From positions 36,983 through 100,982 of the forward strand of contig NZ_JBJGXI010000013.1 of the NCBI RefSeq assembly GCF_045635475.1: a stretch of DNA of 64,000 nucleotides, written 5' to 3'. Numbering within the stretch: position 1 is the first letter of the stretch; the number at the start of each line of letters is the position of its first letter. This document shows, piece after piece, positions 17,199 through 26,699 of the stretch. The translations under genes and the position numbers were made by a program. The notes under the pieces are model-generated. The model did not search any database and was not told the DNA's origin. It saw only the letters and a list, made by a program, of their open reading frames with translations. This stretch comes from JBJGXI01 sp045635475. GTDB taxonomy: Bacteria; Bacillota; Bacilli; Bacillales; Amphibacillaceae.

Positions 17199-18551
17199 TT
17201 GCTAGAATTTGATACGCTATTAATGAGTAGATTATTAACAGTTTTGACATTAGGATTTCATATTATTTTTGCCACCATTGGTGTTGGTGTGCCACTGTTT
17301 ATTTCAATCGCTGAGTTTATTGGAATAAGAAAAAAAGATGTTCATTATCATATGTTAGCAAAAAGATGGGCACGGGGGTTTGTGATCACTGTTGCGGTTG
17401 GTGTTGTAACCGGAACGGCTATTGGATTGCAGCTGTCGTTAATTTGGCCAAACTTTATGCGCGTTGCAGGTAACGTGATTGCGTTACCGTTGTTTATGGA
17501 AGTATTCGCATTTTTCTTTGAAGCGATCTTTCTTGGGATTTATTTGTATACATGGGACAGATTTAAACCAATTGTTCACTGGTTGCTATCAATTCCTATT
17601 GTCATCGGTGCTAGCTTTTCAGCAATCTTTATTACGACTGTCAATTCGTTTATGAACACACCAGACGGATTTGAAATAAACAAAGGGGAGTTAGCTGCGG
17701 TTAGTCCCATTGATGCGATGTTAAGTGCATCAACACCGACGAGAGTTTTCCACGTGCTTGGTGGCTCATACTTAACTTGTGCTGCATTGCTGGCATCGAT
17801 TACTGCCTTTGTGATGTTATTTAAAAAAAGTTCTGATTATCATAAAAAAGCGTTAAAGCTGACGGTAACAGCTGTGTTTGTGTTTTCTTTATTAACAGCC
17901 TTGGCTGGTGATTTGTCTGCAAAATTTTTAGCGAATCATCAAGAAGAAAAGCTGGCTGCGGCAGAATGGTTGTTTGAAACAGAGGAAAACGCAGATTTGG
18001 TATTGTTTGGCTGGCTTAATGAAGACAATGACATCGTTGGTGGTATACGGATACCAGGTGCGTTAAGCTTTCTCGCGCATGGTAATTTTCAAAGCTCTGT
18101 CGTTGGCTTAGAAGCTTTTCCTGAGGAGGAGCGGCCACCGCTCTGGATTCATTATATGTTTGATTTAATGGTTACGATAGGTATGTATTTGATTGCGATA
18201 TCCTTCTTCTATTTAGTTGTTAGTAGGATAAAAAGATGGGATGCTCATAGTAAGTGGGTACTATGGCCGATCTTTCTTGCTGGTCCGCTAGCGATGCTAG
18301 CAGTTGAATTTGGTTGGATTTTTGCAGAGGAAGGAAGGCAACCGTGGATTATTCGTGGCTATATGACGGTAGAAGAAGCGGTAACGTCATCTAGTTATGT
18401 AGGTGAAATGTTCTTTTTATTTTTAGGATTATATATCGTCCTTGGTACGTTATGTATCGTGACACTTAGAAAGCTGTTCCGCCATAACCCGGCAGAGCTT
18501 GAGTTAGAAAAGCATTATACGGACACTGGAGGGAAAAATCATGACCTATGA
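17199..18551 (+). CDS. cydA: Cytochrome bd ubiquinol/menaquinol oxidase subunit I
   Basis: A 450-residue membrane subunit binding hemes b558, b595 and d. The LTLGFHIIFATIGVGVPLF start (first heme-ligand His near residue 20), the EVFAFFFEAIFLGIYLYTW helix near 103-121, and GWIFAEEGRQPWIIRGYM near 367-384 are strong signatures. The Q-loop is short, as usual in Firmicutes. It starts at TTG after GGGAGG and overlaps cydB by 11 bp. It reduces O2 to water with quinol as donor, with high affinity at low oxygen. Confidence 0.95.
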   Translation: MLEFDTLLMSRLLTVLTLGFHIIFATIGVGVPLFISIAEFIGIRKKDVHYHMLAKRWARGFVITVAVGVVTGTAIGLQLSLIWPNFMRVAGNVIALPLFMEVFAFFFEAIFLGIYLYTWDRFKPIVHWLLSIPIVIGASFSAIFITTVNSFMNTPDGFEINKGELAAVSPIDAMLSASTPTRVFHVLGGSYLTCAALLASITAFVMLFKKSSDYHKKALKLTVTAVFVFSLLTALAGDLSAKFLANHQEEKLAAAEWLFETEENADLVLFGWLNEDNDIVGGIRIPGALSFLAHGNFQSSVVGLEAFPEEERPPLWIHYMFDLMVTIGMYLIAISFFYLVVSRIKRWDAHSKWVLWPIFLAGPLAMLAVEFGWIFAEEGRQPWIIRGYMTVEEAVTSSSYVGEMFFLFLGLYIVLGTLCIVTLRKLFRHNPAELELEKHYTDTGGKNHDL

Positions 18552-19554
18552 ACTAATCGGCATTAGTGTACTTTGGTTGTTTTTATATGGGTATTTGATT
18601 GTCGCCTCTGTCGACTTTGGCGCAGGTTTCTTTGCTTATTATGCAAAGGTAACGAAGAAAGACCATGTGATTAATCAATTAATCTCAAGATATTTGTCAC
18701 CAGTTTGGGAAGTAACCAACGTGTTTCTCGTATTCTTCTTTGTGGGAATTATTGGCTTTTTTCCGGATGTTGCTTATTACTACGGAACAACATTACTCGT
18801 GCCGGCGAGCTTTGCGATTATTTTATTAGCGATTCGTGGCTCGTTTTATGCATTTGAAAACTATGGTTCGAAACAGAGCAATCTTTACATGTTCTTGTAT
18901 GGTGCTACGGGATTACTGATACCAGCTTCGTTATCTGTAGCGTTAACTTTATCAGAAGGTGGATTTATTGTAGAGGAGAACGGTGCTGTCAGGTTAGATT
19001 ATCTTGATCTGTTTACGAGTCCTTTGGCTTGGAGTATCGTCGCCTTAGCAATCGTGTCTTTACTGTTCATCAGTGCCACGTTTCTAACCTTTTACGCTTC
19101 TCGCGCGGAGGACCATGCTGCATTAGCATTAGTGAGAAATTATGCGTTGTTTTGGAGTTCACCGACGATTGTCGCAGCTTTAACGACGATGATTGCTTTA
19201 AGTCAGCGAAATATGCGACATTTTGAAAACATGCTCGACTTATGGTGGATGTTTGGCATGTCTGTTGGGTTTTTTATTGTCTCCTATTGGTTACTCTATA
19301 AAGGGAAGTATTACGGAATTGCCTTTATATGTGTAATGTTGCAATTTTTGTTTGCCTTTTTCGGATATGGAATCGCACAATATCCATATCTACTTGACCC
19401 ATACATTGTTATTACTGATAGTGCCACGAACGAGGCAATGGGTTTTGCATTAGTTGCTGCATTTATTGGTGGTCTATGCCTACTGGTTCCGTCACTGGTT
19501 TTACTAATGAAACTATTTTTATTTAATGCAGATTATGTAAAAGGCAAGAAATAA
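18541..19554 (+). CDS. cydB: Cytochrome bd oxidase subunit II
   Basis: The 337-residue membrane protein has about eight or nine helices. The YLIVASVDFGAGFFAYY start near residues 20-36 and SPVWEVTNVFLVFFFVG near 53-69 are typical of the CydB/AppB family, which pairs with CydA to hold the oxidase dimer together. Its ATG lies within the end of cydA, after GGAGGGAAAA, so translation is probably coupled. The ABC exporter genes needed for bd assembly follow 19 bp later. Confidence 0.95.
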   Translation: MTYELIGISVLWLFLYGYLIVASVDFGAGFFAYYAKVTKKDHVINQLISRYLSPVWEVTNVFLVFFFVGIIGFFPDVAYYYGTTLLVPASFAIILLAIRGSFYAFENYGSKQSNLYMFLYGATGLLIPASLSVALTLSEGGFIVEENGAVRLDYLDLFTSPLAWSIVALAIVSLLFISATFLTFYASRAEDHAALALVRNYALFWSSPTIVAALTTMIALSQRNMRHFENMLDLWWMFGMSVGFFIVSYWLLYKGKYYGIAFICVMLQFLFAFFGYGIAQYPYLLDPYIVITDSATNEAMGFALVAAFIGGLCLLVPSLVLLMKLFLFNADYVKGKK

Positions 19555-19573
19555 TAAGGGATATGATGAAGCG

Positions 19574-21307
19574 ATGAAGGAATTAAAGCAAGCAACATTA
19601 AAGGAAAAAAAGAGCTTAGTTTTGATCGTGTTCCTATCACTTCTGCTAGGAGCAGCTGTAATCGGACAAGCATATTTAATAACGGCGATTGTCGAAGATG
19701 TTTTTTTGAACGAACAATCGTATAGCGTCGTTTTCCAAGCGATTATCGTGCTGCTATTGGTGTTAGGTATTAGAACGATTAGTACATATTATAGCAGCCG
19801 TATCGGTGTTGGGCTTGCGACAAAAGTGAAAAAACAGCTACGCCGACAGTTGGTCAATACGTTCTCTGTCCATCCTTTGCAGCATGTAATCCAAGGTCAG
19901 TCTGGAAACAAAGTTAGTGTAATGATGGATGTGGTCGATGAAATGGACGGTTATTTTAGCCAATACATTCCGCAAGTGATCCAGTCGACTGTTGTTCCAT
20001 TATTCGTATTAGTTACGATCTTTACTGTGCACGTGAATTCTGGACTTATTCTGATTGTAACAGCTCCGTTTATTCCTGTATGTATGGCTGTAATTGGGAT
20101 GCAGACACAAAAGAAATCAGAGGAGAGATTGGATAAGCTGTCTGCTTTTTCCGGAAAGTTTTTGGATATTCTCCAAGGTCTTGTGACGCTAAAGTTATAT
20201 GGCAAAGCGAAGCAACAAAAAGATGAAATTGAAAAAAGTAGCATCGGATTCCGAGATACGACGATGGAAATCTTAAAAGTTGCGTTTACGATGTCGTTTC
20301 TAACTGAAATCATTTCGATGCTTAGTATTGGTATTGTCGCGCTCGGAATCGCAATCCAATTGATCGTCTACCAAAATCTATCCTTTTTCACAGCTTTTTT
20401 CGTTTTACTATTAGTTCCTGAATTCTTTACGTCGCTCAAACAGTTAAATAATAGTTTTCATAATGGTAGGAGTAGCATGGGGGCAGCGAGAAAAGTATTT
20501 GATGAGTTAGCTGCATCGACGGATCGAGTAGCTTGGGGCGATAAACTGATAAAAAATAAACATACCCCACCTGTAATCGAACTAAGCGGCGTTAGTTTTA
20601 GCTATCAGCAGGACAAGCTTGTTTTACAGGAACTTAGCGAAAAATTCCAGCCTTATAGCCGTATTGCAATCATCGGAAAAAGTGGTGCTGGAAAATCAAC
20701 AATCCTCCATTTGTTAGCAGGTTTATTAACACCAACACATGGAGCAATTCTTGTAAATGGCACACGATTACCGGAGTTGAGTGAGCACGTGTGGTTAAAT
20801 CAACTTTGTTACATATCACAAGATCCGTTTATTTTCTCGGGTACGATACAGGAAAATATTGCAATTGGTACAGGAGAAGTTTTTGCGGAAACGGAATTAC
20901 ATACTGTTGCTGAGCAAGCCGGTCTTACAGCGCTTATTGAGCAATTAGACCAAGGCTATGACACGGTAATTGGTGAAGGTGGCAGAGGTTTGTCTGCTGG
21001 TGAAAAGCAGCGAATTGCTATTGCGAGGGCTTTTTTGAAAAAGCCACAAGTTGTGTTACTTGATGAACCTACAACAGGCCTTGATCTTCGCACCGAGCAA
21101 ATTTTGCAAAACTCGATCGATATGCTCGCGAAGCAAGCAACAATCATAACTGTTGCCCACCGATTGCATACGATTAAACAAGCAGACGCCATCTTGTTTA
21201 TGCAAGATGGCAGGATAGTTGCGACAGGTACACATGAAAACTTGATAGAATCAGTGAGTGCCTATCGGGAGATGGTAATGGTGCAGCGAGGAGGCAACCG
21301 AGCATGA
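19574..21307 (+). CDS. cydD: ABC exporter subunit CydD (cytochrome bd biogenesis)
   Basis: A 577-residue half-transporter. Six membrane helices occupy residues 1-310. The ATPase domain has Walker A GKSGAGKST near 372, the signature LSAGEKQR near 475 and Walker B VVLLDEPTTGLDL near 495. CydD pairs with CydC to export or transport reduced thiols/heme-related compounds needed for assembly of cytochrome bd. The order cydA-B-D-C is that of B. subtilis cydABCD. The end overlaps the next gene by the ATGA junction. Confidence 0.93.
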   Translation: MKELKQATLKEKKSLVLIVFLSLLLGAAVIGQAYLITAIVEDVFLNEQSYSVVFQAIIVLLLVLGIRTISTYYSSRIGVGLATKVKKQLRRQLVNTFSVHPLQHVIQGQSGNKVSVMMDVVDEMDGYFSQYIPQVIQSTVVPLFVLVTIFTVHVNSGLILIVTAPFIPVCMAVIGMQTQKKSEERLDKLSAFSGKFLDILQGLVTLKLYGKAKQQKDEIEKSSIGFRDTTMEILKVAFTMSFLTEIISMLSIGIVALGIAIQLIVYQNLSFFTAFFVLLLVPEFFTSLKQLNNSFHNGRSSMGAARKVFDELAASTDRVAWGDKLIKNKHTPPVIELSGVSFSYQQDKLVLQELSEKFQPYSRIAIIGKSGAGKSTILHLLAGLLTPTHGAILVNGTRLPELSEHVWLNQLCYISQDPFIFSGTIQENIAIGTGEVFAETELHTVAEQAGLTALIEQLDQGYDTVIGEGGRGLSAGEKQRIAIARAFLKKPQVVLLDEPTTGLDLRTEQILQNSIDMLAKQATIITVAHRLHTIKQADAILFMQDGRIVATGTHENLIESVSAYREMVMVQRGGNRA

Positions 21308-23019
21308 GGCAGTTAACCGTTATTATGAAATTGATGTTACGAGAGAAAAAAGACGTTGTATATTCGATTTTATTTGGCTTTGTTGGTGGTATCGCAAGTG
21401 TTGGTTTGTTTGCGGCGAGTGGTTATTTAGTCGCTAAAGCAGCATTGGCAACGCCCATCTACATGCTGATTATTTTAACGTCAACGGTCAAGCTGCTTGG
21501 ATTTGTTAAAGCTATTAGCCGTTATGCAGAGAGGCTGTATTCTCATAGGGCGACTTTTACGATGTTAAGTAATGTGCGTGTTGCTTTTTTTGAAAAATTG
21601 AATCCAGTCGTACCAGGTATTTTCCAAAAATATCGTAGTGGTGATTTGTTAGCTCGCATTGTTGGAGATGTTGAGAGTTTACAAAACTTTTTCCTGCGGG
21701 TGGTATATCCACCAATTGTTCTCATATTAGTTTTCCTAGCTACGATTCTTTTTACTGCGTATTATTCGATTTACATAGCGCTCTTGCTTTTGCTTGGTTT
21801 AGTGCTGACAACATTTGTGATCCCTGCTCTGTTTTCATTGCGACAGGCAAAGCTGAATAGTAAGGTTAGAGAAAAAAGAGGACATTTATCAACCGATATC
21901 ACCGAATTTTTCTATGGATATCAGGATTTAAAAATCTATCAAAAACTAGAGCAGAAGAGTGAGCGGTTATTGCAAACATCTGATGATTATATTCACGAAC
22001 AAGAACGTGAAAATCGTAATATCCTTTATAGTCAATCTTGGAATTCATTTGTATCTTTCTTTGTTGCATGGTTAGTGTTAGCAGTTTCCGCATTTTTAGT
22101 TACGAGCGGACAACTAGATGGTTTATATTTGGCGATGCTATTAATGATTGCTTTAACCGTGTTTGAATCAGCTGCTCCAATGGCAGTGTTTCCAACATAT
22201 ATGGAAGAAACCAAACTAGCAACAAAGCGATTGTTTTCGGTGGTAGGTGAAGAAGATATAACGACTGCGCCAGCGGAAAGCTTTGTACCACTGGAACCTG
22301 GAGCGCATCACATTCGAATACAGGATGTTTCATTTTCCTATCCGGGTGATGAAAGAAGAACGATTGATACGATAGCTGCACAGTTCCCACGAGGGTCGAA
22401 AACCGCGATCGTAGGACCGAGTGGCTCTGGTAAATCAACATTATTGCAGTTAATACTCAATATCTATAAGCCGATCCACGGGGAAATCTATATCGATGAT
22501 TTGCCTCTTGAAGAGATTGAGCAGAAAAGCTTGTGGGAAGAAGCAAAGGTGGTTCTGCAAGGTAGCCATTTCTTTTACGGTACGATTCGAGATAATTTAT
22601 TGCTTGCAGATAGCAAACTAGAAGACCAACAAATGGAAGCGATGCTAGCAAACGTGCAGCTCTCGCACTTTTCCTTAGATGATACTGTCTATGAAAATGC
22701 TGAGAACTTATCTGGCGGGGAAAAACAGCGATTGGCAATAGCAAGAGCCATGCTAAAGCAAGGCAGGTTATGGGTGCTAGATGAACCAACATCGTCCGTT
22801 GATGCGGTTACTGAAAGTATAATTTACAAGCGCCTGTTTCAACAAGCAAAAGCGGATACGTTAATTTTAGTTAGCCACCGCTTAGCCGGTTTAGAAAACA
22901 TGGACCAGATTATTGCAATGGATCAAGGAAAAGTGATTGAGTCTGGTTCGTTTGATGAATTAATGCAGAAAAAGGGTTACTTTTACGAGATGTGGCAGTT
23001 GGAAAAGAGCTTACTTTAG
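21304..23019 (+). CDS. cydC: ABC exporter subunit CydC (cytochrome bd biogenesis)
   Basis: The 571-residue partner of CydD has the same layout: a six-helix N-terminal membrane domain, then an ATPase with Walker A GPSGSGKST near residue 377, signature LSGGEKQR near 470 and Walker B LWVLDEPTSSVDA near 491. It overlaps cydD by four bases (ATGA), so the two are translated together. It ends the cyd operon; no strong terminator is visible in the 200-bp gap that follows. Confidence 0.92.
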   Translation: MRQLTVIMKLMLREKKDVVYSILFGFVGGIASVGLFAASGYLVAKAALATPIYMLIILTSTVKLLGFVKAISRYAERLYSHRATFTMLSNVRVAFFEKLNPVVPGIFQKYRSGDLLARIVGDVESLQNFFLRVVYPPIVLILVFLATILFTAYYSIYIALLLLLGLVLTTFVIPALFSLRQAKLNSKVREKRGHLSTDITEFFYGYQDLKIYQKLEQKSERLLQTSDDYIHEQERENRNILYSQSWNSFVSFFVAWLVLAVSAFLVTSGQLDGLYLAMLLMIALTVFESAAPMAVFPTYMEETKLATKRLFSVVGEEDITTAPAESFVPLEPGAHHIRIQDVSFSYPGDERRTIDTIAAQFPRGSKTAIVGPSGSGKSTLLQLILNIYKPIHGEIYIDDLPLEEIEQKSLWEEAKVVLQGSHFFYGTIRDNLLLADSKLEDQQMEAMLANVQLSHFSLDDTVYENAENLSGGEKQRLAIARAMLKQGRLWVLDEPTSSVDAVTESIIYKRLFQQAKADTLILVSHRLAGLENMDQIIAMDQGKVIESGSFDELMQKKGYFYEMWQLEKSLL

Positions 23020-23221
23020 TAGCGGATGTTGTTGGTGGCGGGTTAGGTAACCACAGGAGCAACTATTTGTTTCAAATTCGTTTCCACAGTTATGTTAAAT
23101 TACTTGTTTATCGTCTCTTGTCCCCACAAATTGGAGTAGGTTACGGGCATTCCTTTTTACAAACAGACTAGACATGTATACACTTAATAATAAGGAAAAT
23201 CAAAGAAGGGGAGTGGTTAAT

Positions 23222-24217
23222 GTGGTAGAGGCACAAACGATGATACCGTTACGAAAGCTAGGTAATTCAACTACGGAGATATCCGCTTTAGGATTAGGCT
23301 GCTGGCAGTTTAGTAAAGACAAAGGTTTGGTTGGTAGTTTTTGGGCAGCTATGAAGCAGGAAGACATCAATGAAATTGTTCGTCTTAGTTTAGAAGGCGG
23401 TATTAACTGGTTTGATACGGCTGAAGTGTATGGAAAGGGCGAATCGGAAAAGGCCTTATCGGAAGCCTTAGATCTGATTGGTCCGGTAGCAGAAGCAGCT
23501 TTTATTGCGACAAAATGGTGGCCGTTTTTAAGGACCGCCAAGTCGATTACCAAAACAATTGATACACGCATCGACGCATTGAATGGTAAGCAAATCGAAC
23601 TTTACCAGATACATCAACCGTTTTCATTTTCGAGTGTGAACGATGAGATGAAGGCAATGGTGGAACTACTCAAGAATAATAAAATTAAACATGCCGGTGT
23701 AAGCAATTTTAACGCCGAAAAAATGAGACAAGCGCACGAAGTACTTAAGGCTGAAGGATATGGATTGGCATCCAATCAAGTGAAATATAACTTGCTGGAT
23801 CGAAGAATAGAGAATAATGGTGTATTAGCTGCAGCGAAAGAGCTCGGCATTACGATTATTGCTTACTCCCCGCTGGAACAAGGGATTTTGTCCGGCAAAT
23901 TTCACAGCAATCCAGAGTTAATCAAAAACATAAAAGGTCCAAGAAAGAATGGAAAGTTTTTTAAACCAGCAGGTATTGAAAAAACACAACCGTTAATCGA
24001 CGTGTTAGCAGCAAAATCAACCAAGTATGGGGTGAGTCAAACCCAGATTGCACTCAATTGGCTAATCCACTTTCACGGAGATACCGTAGTTGCAATTCCG
24101 GGTGCTACGAAGCTTCATCACGCACAAGAAAATATCGGTACCTTACAATTCCGTTTATCTCAAGATGACATGGATGAAATTGATGCGGTTTCTAAAAAGG
24201 TTGCAAGATTCCAGTAA
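23222..24217 (+). CDS. Aldo/keto reductase
   Basis: A TIM-barrel NADP(H) oxidoreductase of about 331 residues. LGLGCWQFS, WFDTAEVYGKGESEKALSEA with the catalytic Asp and Tyr near residues 62-68, ATKWWPF with the Lys, and YQIHQPF with the His are all visible. The C-terminal VVAIPGATKLHHAQENIG motif binds the cofactor phosphate. I prefer GTG 23222 because AAGGGGAG lies 8 bases before it; an in-frame ATG at 23174 would add 16 residues. The substrate cannot be predicted. It is a single-gene unit. Confidence 0.88.
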   Translation: MVEAQTMIPLRKLGNSTTEISALGLGCWQFSKDKGLVGSFWAAMKQEDINEIVRLSLEGGINWFDTAEVYGKGESEKALSEALDLIGPVAEAAFIATKWWPFLRTAKSITKTIDTRIDALNGKQIELYQIHQPFSFSSVNDEMKAMVELLKNNKIKHAGVSNFNAEKMRQAHEVLKAEGYGLASNQVKYNLLDRRIENNGVLAAAKELGITIIAYSPLEQGILSGKFHSNPELIKNIKGPRKNGKFFKPAGIEKTQPLIDVLAAKSTKYGVSQTQIALNWLIHFHGDTVVAIPGATKLHHAQENIGTLQFRLSQDDMDEIDAVSKKVARFQ

Positions 24218-24224
24218 AACAGTG

Positions 24225-24262
24225 ACGGCCATCTCCTATTTATATGGAGATGGCCGTTTTCT
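24225..24262 (+). terminator. Strong terminator after the aldo/keto reductase
   Basis: ACGGCCATCTCC (24225-24236) pairs with GGAGATGGCCGT (24246-24257), followed by TTTTCTTT. Confidence 0.88.
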
Positions 24263-24280
24263 TTAAAGCTGTCTAGCTCC

Positions 24281-24461
24281 GAGCGCCAGAAACTAGGCGA
24301 CTTCACGAATCGCCCTACGATAAGTCATCATCGGTTAAAGTTTTATGGAAGGTCGACTAAAAGCGGACTTGCCGTCCAACGTCGACATACCCCCTATGCG
24401 GGGGCATGATTCCTTTATCTCAGTCGATTCGCTCCAGTCGCTACGTTTCTAAGCGGCGCTC
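24281..24461. repeat. MITE-like intergenic inverted-repeat element
   Basis: This 181-bp non-coding element begins with GAGCGCCAGAAACTAGGCGACT and ends with its imperfect reverse complement (24425-24461, ending GGCGCTC), giving arms of about 32-37 nt. Inside are further small dyads: GTCGAC twice, GCGGACTTGCCGTCC, and CCCCC/GGGGG. It fills the gap between two convergent genes and is much richer in G+C than its surroundings. The sequence resembles repeats I recall from Bacillaceae intergenic regions; copy number cannot be checked here. Confidence 0.65.
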
Positions 24462-24471
24462 TACGCTTTTC

Positions 24472-25356
24472 TTACTGTAGTGGGTTTTGCTGGTTGAAAG
24501 TTGGTTCCATTTTGCCCATAACTTGCATCTTTCTTAATGCTTCCGGGTTTGTCCCGTGAATATAAGCAGGACCAGGTTTTAAATCAGGCTTTTGTCCCAT
24601 TGGCTTAGGCTGTTGATCGTATTCAAAATTAGCTTGTCCATCTAAAGTTGGCCCACTTGCCCAGCGACCAGTACTGCTATCTTCGCCTTCAGAAAAGTTC
24701 ATAAACGAATAGGATACTTCTTGTTTTTCATACTCTTGGTTAAATGTACTCGGTACGATCGCACCTTGTGTTTGTTCTAGTTCTTCAATTGCTGCCATCC
24801 ACTGGTTTTGGTGCATCGTGTCACGTGCTATTAAGAAAGAAAGCATGTCTCTTACACCAGGGTCTGTCGTCATTGCATATAGTCTGCAAACTTGAAGACG
24901 TCCTTGGGACTCTGCATTAAGATTAGCGCGGAAATCAGCTAACAGATTACCACTAGAGACGGTATAGCGCGCAGTCCACGGAAAACCGACACTATCGTTT
25001 GGTTGCGCACCTAATCCATTTACAATCGCATGCTGCGGGTTCATACCACCTAATACTGCTTCAACTGCAGGGTCTTTTGCACCTGCTTCTTGATCATGTG
25101 CTGGTGCTCCGTCTAAGAGTTGAGCAATCATTGTTGCAATCATTTCAACGTGGGCGATTTCCTCTGTTGCAATATCTAAAATCATATCGCGATATTTACC
25201 TTCTGCACGACAGTTCCACCCTTGGAACAAGTATTGCATCATAACAGACATTTCCCCGTACTGTCCACCTAATATTTCTTGTAGCTTTTTCGCATAAACA
25301 GGATCTGGATGGGACGGTTTCGCGTTATATTGAAGTTCTTTTACGTGATAAAACAC
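24472..25356 (-). CDS. Manganese catalase (YdbD/CotJC family)
   Basis: The 294-residue protein is a dimanganese catalase breaking hydrogen peroxide into water and oxygen. The four-helix-bundle ligands are visible in EILGGQYGEMSVMMQY near residues 27-42, TEEIAHVEMI near 67-76 and RDTMHQNQWMAAIEEL near 172-187. The C-terminal extension is rich in Gly and Pro. Length exceeds CotJC (about 189) and is near YdbD (273), so the YdbD group is the better match. It starts at GTG after GGAGG. A cytoplasmic or spore-associated role is equally possible. Confidence 0.92.
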   Translation of the reverse strand: MFYHVKELQYNAKPSHPDPVYAKKLQEILGGQYGEMSVMMQYLFQGWNCRAEGKYRDMILDIATEEIAHVEMIATMIAQLLDGAPAHDQEAGAKDPAVEAVLGGMNPQHAIVNGLGAQPNDSVGFPWTARYTVSSGNLLADFRANLNAESQGRLQVCRLYAMTTDPGVRDMLSFLIARDTMHQNQWMAAIEELEQTQGAIVPSTFNQEYEKQEVSYSFMNFSEGEDSSTGRWASGPTLDGQANFEYDQQPKPMGQKPDLKPGPAYIHGTNPEALRKMQVMGKMEPTFNQQNPLQ

Positions 25357-25442
25357 AGGTAGTTTCCTCCTCTTAACATATCAATCTTTACTATTGTCAT
25401 GTTTGCTGGAAGAATTATACGTACTAATTATCACCAGAATAT

Positions 25443-25976
25443 TCAAGTATTGCTTGCGGCTAGAGCGGAAATAATTGCGCCAATCGCTTGAATCCAACTT
25501 CCTAATGTATTCAGTTGACTAGCTTCTCCACCTCTCCAAGACACTCCTCCAGCAACTGCTTGCAGTGTGTTACCGATGATTTGTAAGAGGTTGCCGTAGA
25601 TGGAATATAGTTGAGCCTTTGAAGGCTTTTGACCGAGACTATCTACAAACGACAAGCCACCACCAAGTGCTTGAAGCAGATTACCTTTTATATTTAATTC
25701 TTGCTTTGTTTGTTCACTAAAATCCAGTAAAATCTCACTTATAATTGTAGAATTACCAATAGCCTCGATTTGGTTACCAATTTTGTTTAAATTAATTGTT
25801 TGTACACTATCAGCTAATAAACCGCTTCCCGTGGCTTGAAGCACATTCCCAATTAAAGATAAATCCTTTTGTAGCTCGGTAGAAATGGATTTAGCGGGTG
25901 TACTGGCGATAGCGGATACTGTTGTCCCGATGGCTTCTATCCACGATCCGAATATCGATTTAAGTTGAGCGTCCAT
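25443..25976 (-). CDS. Repetitive small-residue-rich protein with six G-x-x-[LI]-[QE]-A-x-G motifs
   Basis: I do not recognise a characterised family, although similar repetitive Bacillaceae proteins exist (I recall a DUF6944-like group). The 177-residue protein is built of about six units. A GSWIEAIG/GNVLQATG-type motif recurs at residues 10-17, 43-50, 67-74, 98-105, 128-135 and 159-166, spaced 24-33 residues apart. The first and last motifs (GSWIEAIG, GSWIQAIG) are nearly identical. It has no signal peptide and only one charged linker. Amphipathic helices stacking on membranes or each other are plausible. It has an AGGAG site and lies beside the Mn-catalase on the same strand. Confidence 0.75.
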   Translation of the reverse strand: MDAQLKSIFGSWIEAIGTTVSAIASTPAKSISTELQKDLSLIGNVLQATGSGLLADSVQTINLNKIGNQIEAIGNSTIISEILLDFSEQTKQELNIKGNLLQALGGGLSFVDSLGQKPSKAQLYSIYGNLLQIIGNTLQAVAGGVSWRGGEASQLNTLGSWIQAIGAIISALAASNT

Positions 25977-26078
25977 TTAAAAACTCCTAACTAAATCGTG
26001 CTAATTTAGTGTACGCAGAGTTCGTTACATTTGATTGGGAATAATACTTGAATTGCAAGAATTAAAAAGGGGATGTTT

Positions 26079-26229
26079 ATGAAATTCTTAGAAAACGAGA
26101 GCATCATGAAGATACTTTAATTTATATAGAGGGAAGAATTTTTAGTGCGCAAAACGGGAAAAGAGACAACCTTGGATCGCACCTAGCATGGAAATGGATG
26201 AATTAGATATAGAAGTTACAGAAGAGTAA
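26079..26229 (+). pseudogene. Decayed small gene, unidentified
   Basis: ATG after AAGGGG opens a 13-codon frame. Shifting frame near 26110 gives a good continuation (HHEDTLIYIEGRIFSAQNGK) of some 34 codons, and a second shift reaches LDIEVTEE and a stop. The joined product would be about 50 residues. Two frameshifts in 150 bp suggest a pseudogene. I do not recognise the parent. Confidence 0.4.
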
Positions 26230-26454
26230 ACACAAAAACGGTGATTCTACTAAAGTAACAAGCTTAATGTGACTATGATGCAGTTACAGATCCAACAGAA
26301 GATTCATAAGAGGATGTCTTTAGTAACTTTGTGAGCATACGCTTAATTTGTAAAGAATACTTTACAAAAATTCAATAGGATATTTTATACATTTGTCGAA
26401 TAGGAATAATAGTGGGTAAAGTTAATTTTATTAAAAGTAGAATATATTTTGATC

Positions 26455-26481
26455 GGCATCCCCTCTTAGGATGTCTTTTTT
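26455..26481 (+). terminator. Hairpin with T run
   Basis: GGCATCC pairs with GGATGTC (one G-T) and is followed by TTTTTT. Confidence 0.65.
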
Positions 26482-26526
26482 GATTAGTATTCTTTTTGAA
26501 TGATTAAAGTTTAGGAAGTGAAATCT

Positions 26527-26682
26527 GTGTTATCAATCTTGCAATTGTTGTTTTTCATATTAATCGTAGTTTTTGGGATGGGTGTACTAGTTGTTGATCG
26601 AAAAGGACGGCGCAGACAATATTTTTTTATCGTTGTCGTTTGTATAATTGCAATGGTAATTACGGTTAAGCTTAATATTTAA
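26527..26682 (+). CDS. Small two-helix membrane protein
   Basis: The 51-residue product starts at GTG after AGGAAGTG. It consists of one hydrophobic helix (residues 4-22), a basic turn VDRKGRRRQ, and a second helix (32-46). It ends 17 bp before the CPBP protease gene on the same strand and is probably co-transcribed. There is no recognised family; a helper or toxin-like role cannot be told apart. Confidence 0.6.
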   Translation: MLSILQLLFFILIVVFGMGVLVVDRKGRRRQYFFIVVVCIIAMVITVKLNI

Positions 26683-26699
26683 ATGTGGGGGGAGCATAT

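Larger units (their letters stand above)
25977..26526. other. Gene-poor 550-bp gap
   Basis: It holds only the decayed frame listed at 26079-26229 and a hairpin at 26455-26481. Base composition is AT-rich and there is no intact gene of normal length. Confidence 0.6.
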
